DNA from: a virus
IMG/VR virus record: IMGVR_UViG_3300046003_004948
Location: 1-62,345 of that record
Reading direction: 5' to 3' (one strand)
Length of the DNA: 62,345 nt
In this document: in pieces, positions 7,526 through 16,023 of the stretch
Layout of the letters: each line of letters starts with the position of its first letter
Position numbering within the stretch: position 1 is the first letter of the stretch
Made by a program: the position numbers and the translations under genes
Notes under the pieces: generated by a model
The model's input: the letters and a program-made list of their open reading frames with translations, nothing else
Told to the model about the DNA's origin: nothing
Database searches by the model: none

Positions 7526-8313
7526 ATACATGCTCTGTTATATTGCAAAGTGGACTTGGTAATATCTTATTTAAGATTGCTGCATCTTATGCTTATGCCA
7601 AAAGATATAATAAAAATTTTAAAATTTATAGATCGCTATGTGACGACAGCCCACATTCCCCGTTTGATTTGTATATTAATACAATTTTTTCTAAAATAAA
7701 ATTTTCAAATGAAAATCCCCAAAATCTTCCAGTTTTTAAAGAATCTGCAATGCTCTATAGAGAAGTTCCGAACATTAATGAAGATTTTTATTTTTATGGC
7801 GACTTTCAAAGTGAGAAGTATTTCTTAGACTATAAAGATGAAATTATAGATTTATTTACTACAAATTTAATTCCATTTAATGGAAGTGGTTATTGCTCTA
7901 TTCATGTTCGTAGAGGAGACTACTTATCATCTTCTCATTTTTATGAACAATTAGAATACGATTATTATAAAACTGCCTATAATTTGATGCCACCAAATAC
8001 AAAGTTCTTAGTTTTTTCAAATGATATTGAATGGTGCAAAAAAAACTTTACTAAAGATATGGGATTTGAAAATATTGAGTTCGCTGATAACAATGCCAAT
8101 TATATTGATTTAGAATTAATGTCGAAATGTGATCACAATATCATAGCCAATTCAACATTTAGTTGGTGGGGAGCTTATTTAAATAAAAATCCTAATAAAA
8201 TTATAATAACTCCAAAACAATGGATTACTCAACATTTAGCAAATCTTTCGTGTGAAGGAAATAATGCTCAATATATGGAAGATCTTTTACTAAAAGAATG
8301 GATAAAAATATAA
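7522..8313 (+). CDS. GT11-family fucosyltransferase-like protein (alpha-1,2)
   Basis: 263 aa. The N-terminus SVILQSGLGNILFKIAASYA has the 'GLGNQLFQyA' pocket of GT11 enzymes, with Gln replaced by Ile. Residues about 125-135 read SIHVRRGDYL, the H-x-R-R-G-D-Y motif binding the GDP-fucose phosphate. Near the C-terminus, LELMSKCDHNIIANSTFSWW is the diagnostic 'm..C.h.IianSsFSWW.a.L' block. It transfers fucose from GDP-fucose. GDP-mannose dehydratase, the first enzyme toward GDP-fucose, is encoded five genes downstream, supporting a fucose or related 6-deoxyhexose donor. It overlaps both cassette neighbours closely. Confidence 0.85.
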   Translation: MNTCSVILQSGLGNILFKIAASYAYAKRYNKNFKIYRSLCDDSPHSPFDLYINTIFSKIKFSNENPQNLPVFKESAMLYREVPNINEDFYFYGDFQSEKYFLDYKDEIIDLFTTNLIPFNGSGYCSIHVRRGDYLSSSHFYEQLEYDYYKTAYNLMPPNTKFLVFSNDIEWCKKNFTKDMGFENIEFADNNANYIDLELMSKCDHNIIANSTFSWWGAYLNKNPNKIIITPKQWITQHLANLSCEGNNAQYMEDLLLKEWIKI

Positions 8314-8315
8314 AT

Positions 8316-9002
8316 ATGAAAATAGCAATTTTAGCAGTTGGAACAAATAAATACAGATCTCTAATGCTCGATCTTGTCGAGTCAATAAATAAAAAATTTC
8401 TAAATGAATTTGAAAAGCATTTTATACTTTTTTCCGATGAAGATATTTTTTCAGAAAAATTAACAAATGTTTTTTTTAATAAAATTGAACATGAAAAATG
8501 GCCACTTAATTCTTTAAAAAGGTATAGTTATTTTGTAGATAAAAAAGATTTAATTTCTCAATATGATTATGTTTTTTATTTTGACGCAGATCTACTAGTT
8601 GTCGAAAATGTTAATGATTTTGAATTTCATGATTTATTTGCCGTTAATCACCCACAGAATTTATTTACGCCAAATATGTGGGATATAGAAACAAATAAAA
8701 ATTCTACCGCATATTTAGATCCAACGCAAATTGGAAATTATGTTCAAGGTTGCTTTTGGGGAGGAATTCCTTCAGAGGTTTTAAAAATGTGCGACACTCT
8801 TTATAAAAATGCTAAAATTGATTTAGATAATGATTTTATTGCTAAATGGTTTGACGAATCACACCTAAATCATTATTTCTTTCATAATAAAGAAAAGGTA
8901 AATATCGTCTCTTCTTCTTTTTCTTATCCTGAATCGTGGCGATTAAACGTGCCAAGACTTATTATCCATAGAGATAAAAACCATACAGAAATGAGATCAT
9001 GA
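8316..9002 (+). CDS. GT6-like glycosyltransferase
   Basis: 228 aa from ATG 8316. An in-frame ATG at 8298 would add six residues inside the previous gene, but MKIAILAVGTNKY starts two bases after the upstream stop and fits the family start. YVFYFDADLLVVENV contains the DxD motif (DAD), and YVQGCFWGGIPSEV matches the 'yQGgFfGG' motif of GT6 enzymes (ABO, alpha-1,3-galactosyl group). DESHLNHYFF matches the conserved 'DEShLNkyf' acceptor helix. The likely reaction is retaining alpha-1,3 transfer of Gal or GalNAc, often onto a fucosylated acceptor in this family. That fits the GT11 enzyme encoded just before it. Confidence 0.8.
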   Translation: MKIAILAVGTNKYRSLMLDLVESINKKFLNEFEKHFILFSDEDIFSEKLTNVFFNKIEHEKWPLNSLKRYSYFVDKKDLISQYDYVFYFDADLLVVENVNDFEFHDLFAVNHPQNLFTPNMWDIETNKNSTAYLDPTQIGNYVQGCFWGGIPSEVLKMCDTLYKNAKIDLDNDFIAKWFDESHLNHYFFHNKEKVNIVSSSFSYPESWRLNVPRLIIHRDKNHTEMRS

Positions 9003-9802
9003 AAAAATACAAGTTATCTGTAGCTGCTATTTTTAAAAATGAGTCCTTAAATTTAAAGGAATGGATTGAGCATTATTTATTTCATGGTGTTGAACATATA
9101 TATTTAATTGACGATAATAGTTCTGACTCATACTTAGAAATTATTTCTCCTTATATAGAAAAAAAAGTAGTCACTCTCATCATTAATGACATTTCTAAAT
9201 TTCATAATAGACAACAAGCTATTTATGATAAATTTATATTGCCTAAAATTAAAGATTCCGAATGGACAATTATTTGCGATTTGGATGAATTTTGGTATTC
9301 CCCCAAGGAAATAGATTTGAAAAATATTTTAAATAAATATAAACAATATGACGCAATATATGCGAATTGGGCGATGTTTCACTCAAATGGAAATGTCGAA
9401 CACCCAAAGTCAATAGTTCAATCTTGCACGATGAGGCATGATTTAGATGGAGAAATGATGTGTCTCATTAATGGATCTTTCATTCCTAATAGAACATCTA
9501 GTCGCAAATACATAATCAATGGCGATGCCAGAATAAGTGGTCTTTGGGTTCACGATCCAATTGGAAATTTCTCATCAATAAATGCTTCATATTTAGGTCA
9601 AAAAGATTATGATTTAATCATCAATCACTATACAACACAATCAATTGAATTTTGGGAAAAGGTTAAAATGAAAAGAGGAGATGTCAATAATCACCATCCA
9701 GACGATGCAAGAGATTGGGAGTATTTTAAACATCTTAACATCGGAGAAATAGAAGATACCGAGCTATCTAAACAAAATAAAAAAATATATGATAACAATT
9801 AG
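8999..9802 (+). CDS. GT92/GT2-like glycosyltransferase
   Basis: 267 aa. The N-terminus SVAAIFKNESLNLKEWIEHY and VEHIYLIDDNSSDSY is the hallmark of the DUF23/GT92-related family. The metal motif is in TIICDLDEFWYSP (DLDEF). A conserved RTSSRKYI basic segment and the late INHYTTQSIEFWEKVKMKRG motif ('Nhy..kS.eef..K..rG') complete the family pattern. It overlaps the previous gene by 4 bp and the FkbM gene by 14 bp. Its substrate is unknown; it probably adds another residue to the same glycan. Confidence 0.75.
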   Translation: MKKYKLSVAAIFKNESLNLKEWIEHYLFHGVEHIYLIDDNSSDSYLEIISPYIEKKVVTLIINDISKFHNRQQAIYDKFILPKIKDSEWTIICDLDEFWYSPKEIDLKNILNKYKQYDAIYANWAMFHSNGNVEHPKSIVQSCTMRHDLDGEMMCLINGSFIPNRTSSRKYIINGDARISGLWVHDPIGNFSSINASYLGQKDYDLIINHYTTQSIEFWEKVKMKRGDVNNHHPDDARDWEYFKHLNIGEIEDTELSKQNKKIYDNN

Positions 9803-10421
9803 TGAACACACTTTAGATGAGTCTCTATTAAAAGATAAGGACTTGAAAATTATTGATCTCGGAGCTTGCTTGGGAGAATTCTCTTCTGGGGTAAATGAAA
9901 AATTTAAAATACAGCAATCTATTCTAGTTGAAGCTAACCCAACAAATTTTTGCAAAATAAAAAACAAAGACAATTTTATATTGCTAAATCAGGCTATTGT
10001 TCACAATGCAGAACAAGAGTATGTATCTTTTAATGAGGACGAAAGCTCTCCTTATAATGGATCTATCGTTTTTGATTATTTTTCTGAATCAATGAAGGTT
10101 CATAAAATAAAAACTACTACACTAAAAAAATTAATTAATATGATGGATTTGCAACCCGATGAATTAATAGATATTCTAAAAATTGACATTGAAGGAGCAG
10201 AATATGATCTTTTATTGAATGCAGAAGAAAAAGATTTGAAAAAATTTAAACAGCTTACGATAGAATTCCATGATTTTGTCAATCCAAATTTAAGAGCCAT
10301 CAATTCTATCATAATCAATAAGCTTACATCAATGGGTTTTTCTTTAATTTCTTCAAAGCCAGCACATTTTCGATATGGATCTAATCATTATGATGTTTTA
10401 TTGATAAATGATAAAAAATAA
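9789..10421 (+). CDS. FkbM-family SAM-dependent methyltransferase
   Basis: 210 aa. The SAM-binding motif I is LKIIDLGACLGEFSSG, with the acidic end of strand 2 in SILVEANPTN. LKIDIEGAEYDLLLNA is the FkbM signature 'lKiDvEGaE..vl.G', and FKQLTIEFHDF is the matching '..i.vE.h' strand. FkbM proteins O-methylate sugars or polyketides. Here it probably caps a sugar made by the surrounding glycosyltransferases. The start overlaps the previous gene, and the region is extremely AT-rich compared with the replication genes downstream. Confidence 0.85.
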   Translation: MITISEHTLDESLLKDKDLKIIDLGACLGEFSSGVNEKFKIQQSILVEANPTNFCKIKNKDNFILLNQAIVHNAEQEYVSFNEDESSPYNGSIVFDYFSESMKVHKIKTTTLKKLINMMDLQPDELIDILKIDIEGAEYDLLLNAEEKDLKKFKQLTIEFHDFVNPNLRAINSIIINKLTSMGFSLISSKPAHFRYGSNHYDVLLINDKK

Positions 10422-10448
10422 TTATCTTTAATTAAACTCAATAGGCAA

Positions 10449-11576
10449 ATGGACAATCTTAAAGAAAAATACATAGGCAAAAAAATAGATCACATGAATA
10501 TACTAAATATCGAAGACGCTGCCAAAACTCTTGGCAATAAAAAATGCATAATTGTAACTGGAGTTACTGGACAAGACGGAAGCCACATGGTAGACTATCT
10601 ACTGGAAAATACTGATTATGAAATCTTTGGTTGCGTTCGTAGGCTGAGTGTCTACAATCATACAAATTTGTCTCATATCAATAGCCAAAGATTCCATTTG
10701 ATTAATTTTGACCTGACAGATTGTCACTCCATTTCGAGAATTATTGAAAAACTAAAGCCTGACTATTTTATTAATTTGGCAGCTCAAAGCTTTGTCGGAA
10801 GTAGTTGGGATTTTGCTCAACAAACTTGGGAAACTAACGCAACATCAGTTCTCAATATTCTTGAAGCAATCAGAAACTATCATCCTGCTTGCCGATTTTA
10901 TCAAGCTGGATCATCTGAAGAGTTTGGTGATGTAGTAACAGTGCCTCAGAGTGAGGAGCATCCTCTTCGCCCAAGAAGTCCTTATGGCGCATCTAAGGCA
11001 GCAGCTAGACAAATTCTCAAAGTATGGCGAGAATCTTATGGACTATATGCTGTTCAGGGTTGGTTATTCAATCACGAAGGAACTCGTCGTGGTGAAGAAT
11101 TTGTTACCCGCAAAATTACCAAAGCAGTAGCTCGCATTAAAAAAGCAATTGATAATGAAGAAGCTTACAATCTTCTGGAACTTGGAAATATCGAATCCAA
11201 AAGAGATTGGTCAGACGCAGAAGATTTTGTCGATGGTATATGGAAAATGCTCAATCAACAAGAGCCACGCGACTATGTTCTCTCTTCCAATGAAACCCAC
11301 ACAATCCGCGAATTCGTTGAACTCGCATTTGAAGCTGCTGGTATTCATGGCGAATGGAAAGGATCTGATATTAACGAAATCTTTCAACAAAAAGAAACTG
11401 GCAGAGTGCTGATGGTAATCAATGAAAAATTCTATCGCCCAGCAGAGGTTGAGCTTCTTCTTGGTGATTCAACAAAGGCTCGTCAAGAGCTTGGATGGAA
11501 GCCAAAAACTTCTTTCAAAAATTTAGTTGACAAGATGATTTTTCATGACATAATGCTCTTGGATGGCAAAGAGTAA
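10449..11576 (+). CDS. gmd: GDP-mannose 4,6-dehydratase
   Basis: 375 aa extended short-chain dehydrogenase. The NAD(P)-binding loop TGVTGQDGSH is at residues 38-47, the GMD-type TGxxGQDG. Conserved NLAAQSFVGSSW and AGSSEEFG (catalytic Ser/Glu region) precede the catalytic pair Y179/K183 in SPYGASK. Late motifs GWLFNHEG, RGEEFVTRK and KRDWSDAEDFVDG are diagnostic of GMD. It converts GDP-mannose to GDP-4-keto-6-deoxymannose, the precursor of GDP-fucose, GDP-rhamnose or GDP-perosamine. No GDP-fucose synthase is visible, so the next step must use a host or another phage enzyme. An N-terminal extension of about 30 residues precedes the fold. It overlaps the next gene by 14 bp. Confidence 0.95.
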   Translation: MDNLKEKYIGKKIDHMNILNIEDAAKTLGNKKCIIVTGVTGQDGSHMVDYLLENTDYEIFGCVRRLSVYNHTNLSHINSQRFHLINFDLTDCHSISRIIEKLKPDYFINLAAQSFVGSSWDFAQQTWETNATSVLNILEAIRNYHPACRFYQAGSSEEFGDVVTVPQSEEHPLRPRSPYGASKAAARQILKVWRESYGLYAVQGWLFNHEGTRRGEEFVTRKITKAVARIKKAIDNEEAYNLLELGNIESKRDWSDAEDFVDGIWKMLNQQEPRDYVLSSNETHTIREFVELAFEAAGIHGEWKGSDINEIFQQKETGRVLMVINEKFYRPAEVELLLGDSTKARQELGWKPKTSFKNLVDKMIFHDIMLLDGKE

Positions 11577-11907
11577 GATCAACAAAAAACACATACTCGC
11601 AAGACTCACGCTTGTCCCCACAAAGGATAAGCGTTTGTTTTATATGCGAGAAATGAAGCTGCTAAATGACTTGTGCGAAAGATACTCGCTTGAGTTCATG
11701 AATGCCGTTTCTTTTGACAAACAGCTTGACTCTCTGGCTTATTTAGTCTGTGACAAACTTAAAGAGACAATGGATAAAAAGTTTCGCGCATTCAATTTTA
11801 AGGTTGACTTATCCAAGTACCCCGATTACGATATAGGTGAGAAGGTTGGCGAGGATGCCACAATAAACAAAAAAATAAAATCATTAAAAGACTTTTTAGA
11901 TGGCTAA
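11563..11907 (+). CDS. Hypothetical protein at the head of the replication block
   Basis: 114 aa, unrecognised. It is basic at the N-terminus (MAKSKINKKHI), mostly helical, with no visible motif. It overlaps gmd by 14 bp and the recombinase by 8 bp, so it is translated within the same transcript. The ordered overlaps argue that it is a real gene. Confidence 0.7.
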   Translation: MAKSKINKKHILARLTLVPTKDKRLFYMREMKLLNDLCERYSLEFMNAVSFDKQLDSLAYLVCDKLKETMDKKFRAFNFKVDLSKYPDYDIGEKVGEDATINKKIKSLKDFLDG

Positions 11908-13042
11908 AATTAAACAAGATAAAGATAAAGAAGTATTAAAGTCAAGCTCCGTGCTAGGCTCATTCTTAAAACAGAATTCCGAAGATCACTACAATTTTGA
12001 GGATGAAATTGATTACAAAGTTTCGAGCAGTTCTCTGCAACTAGACTTGAGACTCGGTGGAGGCTTGTGTCCAGGATTGCATAGATTTTGCGGTATGAAT
12101 GAAGGAGGCAAGACAAGCGCTGCGCTCGCATTCATGAAAAACTTTTTGGCGACTGTTCCAAATTCAAAAGGATTCTACATCAAAGCAGAAGGTCGCTTGT
12201 CTAAGGAAATGAGAGAAAGATCAGGTATCAAATTTGTTTTCAAGCCAGAAGAATGGGAAGCTGGAACATGCTTTGTATTTGAAAGCAACATTTATGAAAC
12301 TGTTGTCGCCGCAATGCGCGAACTCGTTACCAAAAACGAAGAAGACAATCGCTACTATTTCTTGCTTGATTCTGTCGATGGACTAATCACCAAAGGCGAT
12401 CTTGACAAGGACTTCGAAGACTCAAACAAAGTTGCTGGCGGTGCTGTGATTGCCGCAAACTTTATGAAGCGCCTTTCGATTGCTCTTGCTAAGAGAGGTC
12501 ACATGGCAGTATTCATTAGCCAAGTTCGCGCTGACATTAAGCTCGATCCATATTCCAAAGCTCCAGTTCGCCAAACAACTGCCACTGGCGGCAATGCACT
12601 TCTGCACTTTGCAAACTTCATTCTTGAGTTTGAGCCGCGATACAAGGGAGATTTAATTCTTAAAAATCCTTCTGACAAGACAATTGATGCTGTCAACAAC
12701 CCAATCATTGGTCACTTCGCAAAAGTAACTGTGAAAAAGTCTCCCAACGAAAAAACGAATCTCACGATTGCTTACCCAATTAAATACGGTCGCACAAATG
12801 GCAACTCTGTATGGATTGAAAAAGAAATCGTTGATTTGCTTCTGCTGTGGGAGTTTCTTGGTAAGGGTGGTGCTTGGTACACAGCAACGGAAGAATTTGA
12901 AGAACTTCTCGCGGAAAATTCTCTTCCAGCATTCGGTAAAGTGCAAGGACTAGAATCGGTATTCAACAAAATTGAACAAGACCCACAACTCAGCAAATTC
13001 CTTGTTGGATATTTCAAGAAAGCAATTTGCAATGAAGTTTAA
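11900..13042 (+). CDS. RecA/UvsX-like recombinase
   Basis: 380 aa. Walker A is GMNEGGKTS (residues 65-73) after the short strand GLHRFC. Walker B is the hydrophobic strand RYYFLLDSVDGL. The following block HMAVFISQVRADI resembles the RecA motif ending in the Gln that senses ATP and drives DNA affinity ('InQ.R'). TATGGNALLHFANF matches the conserved 'tpGG.alkfya' element. It should form a filament on ssDNA and catalyse strand exchange for recombination-dependent replication and repair. It lies directly ahead of nuclease, helicase and primase genes. The N-terminal polymerisation segment is not obviously RecA-like, so UvsX/RecA-type is safer than naming either. Confidence 0.85.
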   Translation: MAKIKQDKDKEVLKSSSVLGSFLKQNSEDHYNFEDEIDYKVSSSSLQLDLRLGGGLCPGLHRFCGMNEGGKTSAALAFMKNFLATVPNSKGFYIKAEGRLSKEMRERSGIKFVFKPEEWEAGTCFVFESNIYETVVAAMRELVTKNEEDNRYYFLLDSVDGLITKGDLDKDFEDSNKVAGGAVIAANFMKRLSIALAKRGHMAVFISQVRADIKLDPYSKAPVRQTTATGGNALLHFANFILEFEPRYKGDLILKNPSDKTIDAVNNPIIGHFAKVTVKKSPNEKTNLTIAYPIKYGRTNGNSVWIEKEIVDLLLLWEFLGKGGAWYTATEEFEELLAENSLPAFGKVQGLESVFNKIEQDPQLSKFLVGYFKKAICNEV

Positions 13043-13439
13043 AACAATCAATGGTTCTGTCGCAGAGCTTAAAAATGCCAAGAGATATTTAATCAAATGG
13101 AAGGGCAAGAGTCGCAGCAAGTTTCAACTATACGTTAAAGAATTTCTTTTTCCATACTGGAAGAACGACATTGTTTTCGAAGAGTTCAAACTTGTCGGCA
13201 CTCGCCTTTCTTTTGATTTCTACAACGCTAACAAAAAAATTGCCGTCGAAGTTCAAGGAGGTCAACACACGAAATATGTTGAATTCTTCCACGGCAATCG
13301 TTTTCAATATCTCCAGCAATTAAAAAGAGATGAAAAGAAATTACAATTCTGCGAAGTCAATGGAATCACTCTTGTCGAAATTTATCCAAAGGATAAAATC
13401 TGCGAAGAACTTTTTTCCTCATTTGGCGTAATTTTGTAA
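13032..13439 (+). CDS. PD-(D/E)XK endonuclease, VSR/DUF559-like
   Basis: 135 aa from ATG 13032 (an upstream in-frame ATG at 12972 lies inside the recombinase gene and is unlikely). The core is TRLSFDFYNANKKIAVEVQG followed by GQH: Asp in the first strand, then E-x-Q in the second, as in VSR-like and DUF559 nucleases. The C-terminal helix-strand RDEKKLQFCEVNGITLVEIYP matches the 'D..k...l...G...lri' element of these folds. It probably cuts a recombination or replication intermediate. It overlaps the recombinase stop by 11 bp, indicating coupled translation. Confidence 0.65.
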   Translation: MKFKTINGSVAELKNAKRYLIKWKGKSRSKFQLYVKEFLFPYWKNDIVFEEFKLVGTRLSFDFYNANKKIAVEVQGGQHTKYVEFFHGNRFQYLQQLKRDEKKLQFCEVNGITLVEIYPKDKICEELFSSFGVIL

Positions 13440-14984
13440 TTGACAACGGTAAAAAAAACCTTATCCTCAACTCAGATGATCTATAACTTAGAACTAGAAA
13501 AACAACTACTAGCGGCACTAATCAAAGAACCCGAAAGCTATTGTGAGATTTCCAATTTCATTAGCCACAAGGATTTCTACAGCGAAGATTCGGGGCTGCA
13601 CAGTTCCATCTTTACAGTAATCAAACAAGCGATCGACGCTGGCGATCAGATTGATGAGGTCATCGTTGCACAACGAGTATCGTCACTAGGATTATCTTTC
13701 GAAGATAGACTCAATCCTGCTGATTACATTCGCTCGCTTGCCATGCGCAAAGTCCCGCACGGCAATCTAATTAAGACAGCAAAAGAACTCAAGAAGTTCA
13801 CGATTCGTAGAGAGATATATGAATCCTCTCAAGAGATTGCTCGCAAGATGAAGTCTATTGCTCCAGAGTCGAGCTATAGTCAAATCATAGGAGCAGCAGA
13901 TGACTCCTACAATTCGCGCATCAATCTTTATGAGATTGGAAACGATACGCCAGAAAACATCTATGATGAAATGGAAGCATTGATTGAAGAGCGAGGCAAC
14001 AATCCCATTACCGAATTCGGCATGATGGGTCCTCATGAAAAAATCAATGAAATCTATGGATCACTGCTAAGACCTGGAAACATCACAGTTATCGTTGCTC
14101 GATCTGGCGTAGGAAAGACTCAATGGTGCATGGACTACTCAACTAAAGTGTCGATGAAATACAATGTTCCTGTATTGCACTTCGACAATGGCGAGATGAG
14201 CAAAGAAGAGCTTATCATGCGTCAGTGCGCTGCTATTTCTGGAGTTCAAATGCATCTTCTCGAAACAGGAAACTGGAGAAAAGCTGGACCAGATGTTGTC
14301 GCAAAGGTTCGTGCTACTTGGGCAAAAGTAAAAAACCTCAAGTTTTATTACTACAATGTCGGCGGCATGGATGTAGATTCAATGATCAAGGTTCTCAAGC
14401 GATTCTACTATGGCAAAGTTGGTCGTGGCAATAAAATGATCTTCTCATTTGACTATATCAAAACAACTTCAGAATCTGGCGGCGGCAAGAATGAATGGCA
14501 AGTAGTCGGCGAAATGGTTGACAAATTCAAGAAGTGTCTTCAGAAAGAAATCCTTCATGAAGGTGAGCCTGTCATTCCCATGATTACATCTGTGCAATCT
14601 AACAGAAGTGGTATTACCAACAACCGTCAGTCAGCAAACATTGTTGATGATGAAAGTATCGTATCGTTGTCAGACCGAATTACACAGTTCTGCTCTCACA
14701 TGTTTATTCTTCGCAATAAAACTGCTGATGAAATTGAAACAGAGGGAAGAAACTTTGGCACTCATAAAATTATCAATGTAAAAGCTCGACACCTTGGCAA
14801 AGACATTGCTGGTGCTGTTGAACCAGTTCGCATTGGCGATAATTTGCGGAAGAACTTTATCAATCTTGAGTTCCATAATTTTTGCATCACCGAAAAAGGA
14901 GACCTTCGTGACATTGCTCGCGTAATGGAAGGTGGCGCAGACCTAGAAGACAATGAATCAGATGACATCCCAGACTTCAATTGA
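13440..14984 (+). CDS. DnaB-family replicative helicase
   Basis: 514 aa if TTG 13440 is used, 502 aa if the in-frame ATG 13476 (MIYNLELEKQLLAALI) is used. The latter matches the normal DnaB N-terminus, and the TTG lies inside a possible TTGACA -35, so ATG 13476 is quite possible. The N-terminal helical domain (residues ~15-125) is followed by a RecA-like motor. Walker A is ARSGVGKTQ (residues 220-228), the DnaB H1a glutamate is in HFDNGEM, and Walker B is KMIFSFDYIK. It unwinds DNA ahead of the phage polymerase. The acidic C-terminus (DDIPDFN) resembles the SSB tail. It overlaps the primase gene by 32 bp. Confidence 0.9.
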   Translation: MTTVKKTLSSTQMIYNLELEKQLLAALIKEPESYCEISNFISHKDFYSEDSGLHSSIFTVIKQAIDAGDQIDEVIVAQRVSSLGLSFEDRLNPADYIRSLAMRKVPHGNLIKTAKELKKFTIRREIYESSQEIARKMKSIAPESSYSQIIGAADDSYNSRINLYEIGNDTPENIYDEMEALIEERGNNPITEFGMMGPHEKINEIYGSLLRPGNITVIVARSGVGKTQWCMDYSTKVSMKYNVPVLHFDNGEMSKEELIMRQCAAISGVQMHLLETGNWRKAGPDVVAKVRATWAKVKNLKFYYYNVGGMDVDSMIKVLKRFYYGKVGRGNKMIFSFDYIKTTSESGGGKNEWQVVGEMVDKFKKCLQKEILHEGEPVIPMITSVQSNRSGITNNRQSANIVDDESIVSLSDRITQFCSHMFILRNKTADEIETEGRNFGTHKIINVKARHLGKDIAGAVEPVRIGDNLRKNFINLEFHNFCITEKGDLRDIARVMEGGADLEDNESDDIPDFN

Positions 14985-16023
14985 TCCCGTTCACATCAAG
15001 CCTACCCTTGAAAAAATAGGGTATCGCTTGATTGATTGCGGAAATCATTGGCGCACAAAAGCTTTATATCGAGGCGGCGACAATGAAACTGCTATTTGTG
15101 TTTACAAGAACACTGGAGTATGGACTGACTATGCTCAAGGCAGTCAGAAGTTTCCCTTTGAGAGACTAATCAAATTGACTTTTGGCTCTGACCAGCAAGC
15201 TATTAAAAACATTTTATCTTCTATCAACAAGTCTGAAGAATACGTATATATTGAAAAACAAACAATCGAAATGGACCAAATCTACCCTGAATCAATGCTG
15301 AACAATCTGTTCCCCAATTTTTCTTTCTATAAGAAGAAGGGATTGTCAGATGATACTCTTAACTTTTACAAAACTGGACTCGCTCAATCTGGAAAGATGT
15401 ATCGACGTATGGTATTCCCAATCTACAACGAGTATAAGCAAATCATTGGCTTCAGCGGCAGAAAGATAGACGATAGTAATGACAAAATTCCCAAGTGGAA
15501 ACATCTTGGTAAGAGAAAGAATTGGATTTATCCAGCATATATTCCCGCAGAAGAAACTGTTGATTCAATCATTCGCAAAGCAGGAGAAGTTGTGATTGTC
15601 GAAAGCATAGGCGATAGCATGGCTCTTTTTGAGTCTGGCATCAAAAACAATCTTGTATCTTTTGGACTCGGTTGTCAGTCTATCATGCTATCGTATCTCA
15701 GCTCTTTTCCTGTTAAGAGAATCGTAATCGCTGGCAACAATGACTTAGATGGCGAGAATCATGGCTATCTTGGATGCGTCAAAACATTGTTAAATCTTTT
15801 GCCGTATTTTGATTTTAATTGTATCGAGATTAATTTGCCGCCAGAATCTCACAATGACTTCTCTGACGCATTTAATTCTGGAGTCGATCTAAAAAAATGG
15901 TATAATACTCCTGTAGACCGTTCTCAATTCATCAAGGAATTGATTACTTTTGTAGCCGCAAACAAGCAGAAATTTAAAGAAAAAGACCTGTCTATGCTAA
16001 GAAAAGTATTAAAATCCTCATGA
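14953..16023 (+). CDS. TOPRIM DNA primase (DnaG-like), no zinc finger visible
   Basis: 356 aa. The C-terminal half has a TOPRIM fold: GEVVIVESIGDSMALF with the catalytic Glu at about 217, and KRIVIAGNNDLDGENHG with the D264-x-D266 metal pair. Upstream, MVFPIYNEYKQIIGFSGRKI is the conserved DnaG 'f.PI....g.viGf.gR' element. Residues 22-75 align to a primase N-terminal domain (WRTKALYRGGDNE, VWTDYAQG), but the CHC2 cysteines are missing apart from one Cys. It makes RNA primers together with the helicase encoded just before it. Two nearby in-frame ATGs (14953, 14962) are possible starts. Confidence 0.85.
   Translation: MNQMTSQTSIDPVHIKPTLEKIGYRLIDCGNHWRTKALYRGGDNETAICVYKNTGVWTDYAQGSQKFPFERLIKLTFGSDQQAIKNILSSINKSEEYVYIEKQTIEMDQIYPESMLNNLFPNFSFYKKKGLSDDTLNFYKTGLAQSGKMYRRMVFPIYNEYKQIIGFSGRKIDDSNDKIPKWKHLGKRKNWIYPAYIPAEETVDSIIRKAGEVVIVESIGDSMALFESGIKNNLVSFGLGCQSIMLSYLSSFPVKRIVIAGNNDLDGENHGYLGCVKTLLNLLPYFDFNCIEINLPPESHNDFSDAFNSGVDLKKWYNTPVDRSQFIKELITFVAANKQKFKEKDLSMLRKVLKSS

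Noticed and set aside
12972-13031. Longer start of the small nuclease
   Set aside because: The extra 20 residues lie inside the recombinase gene and do not extend the nuclease fold; ATG 13032 gives a normal coupled start.
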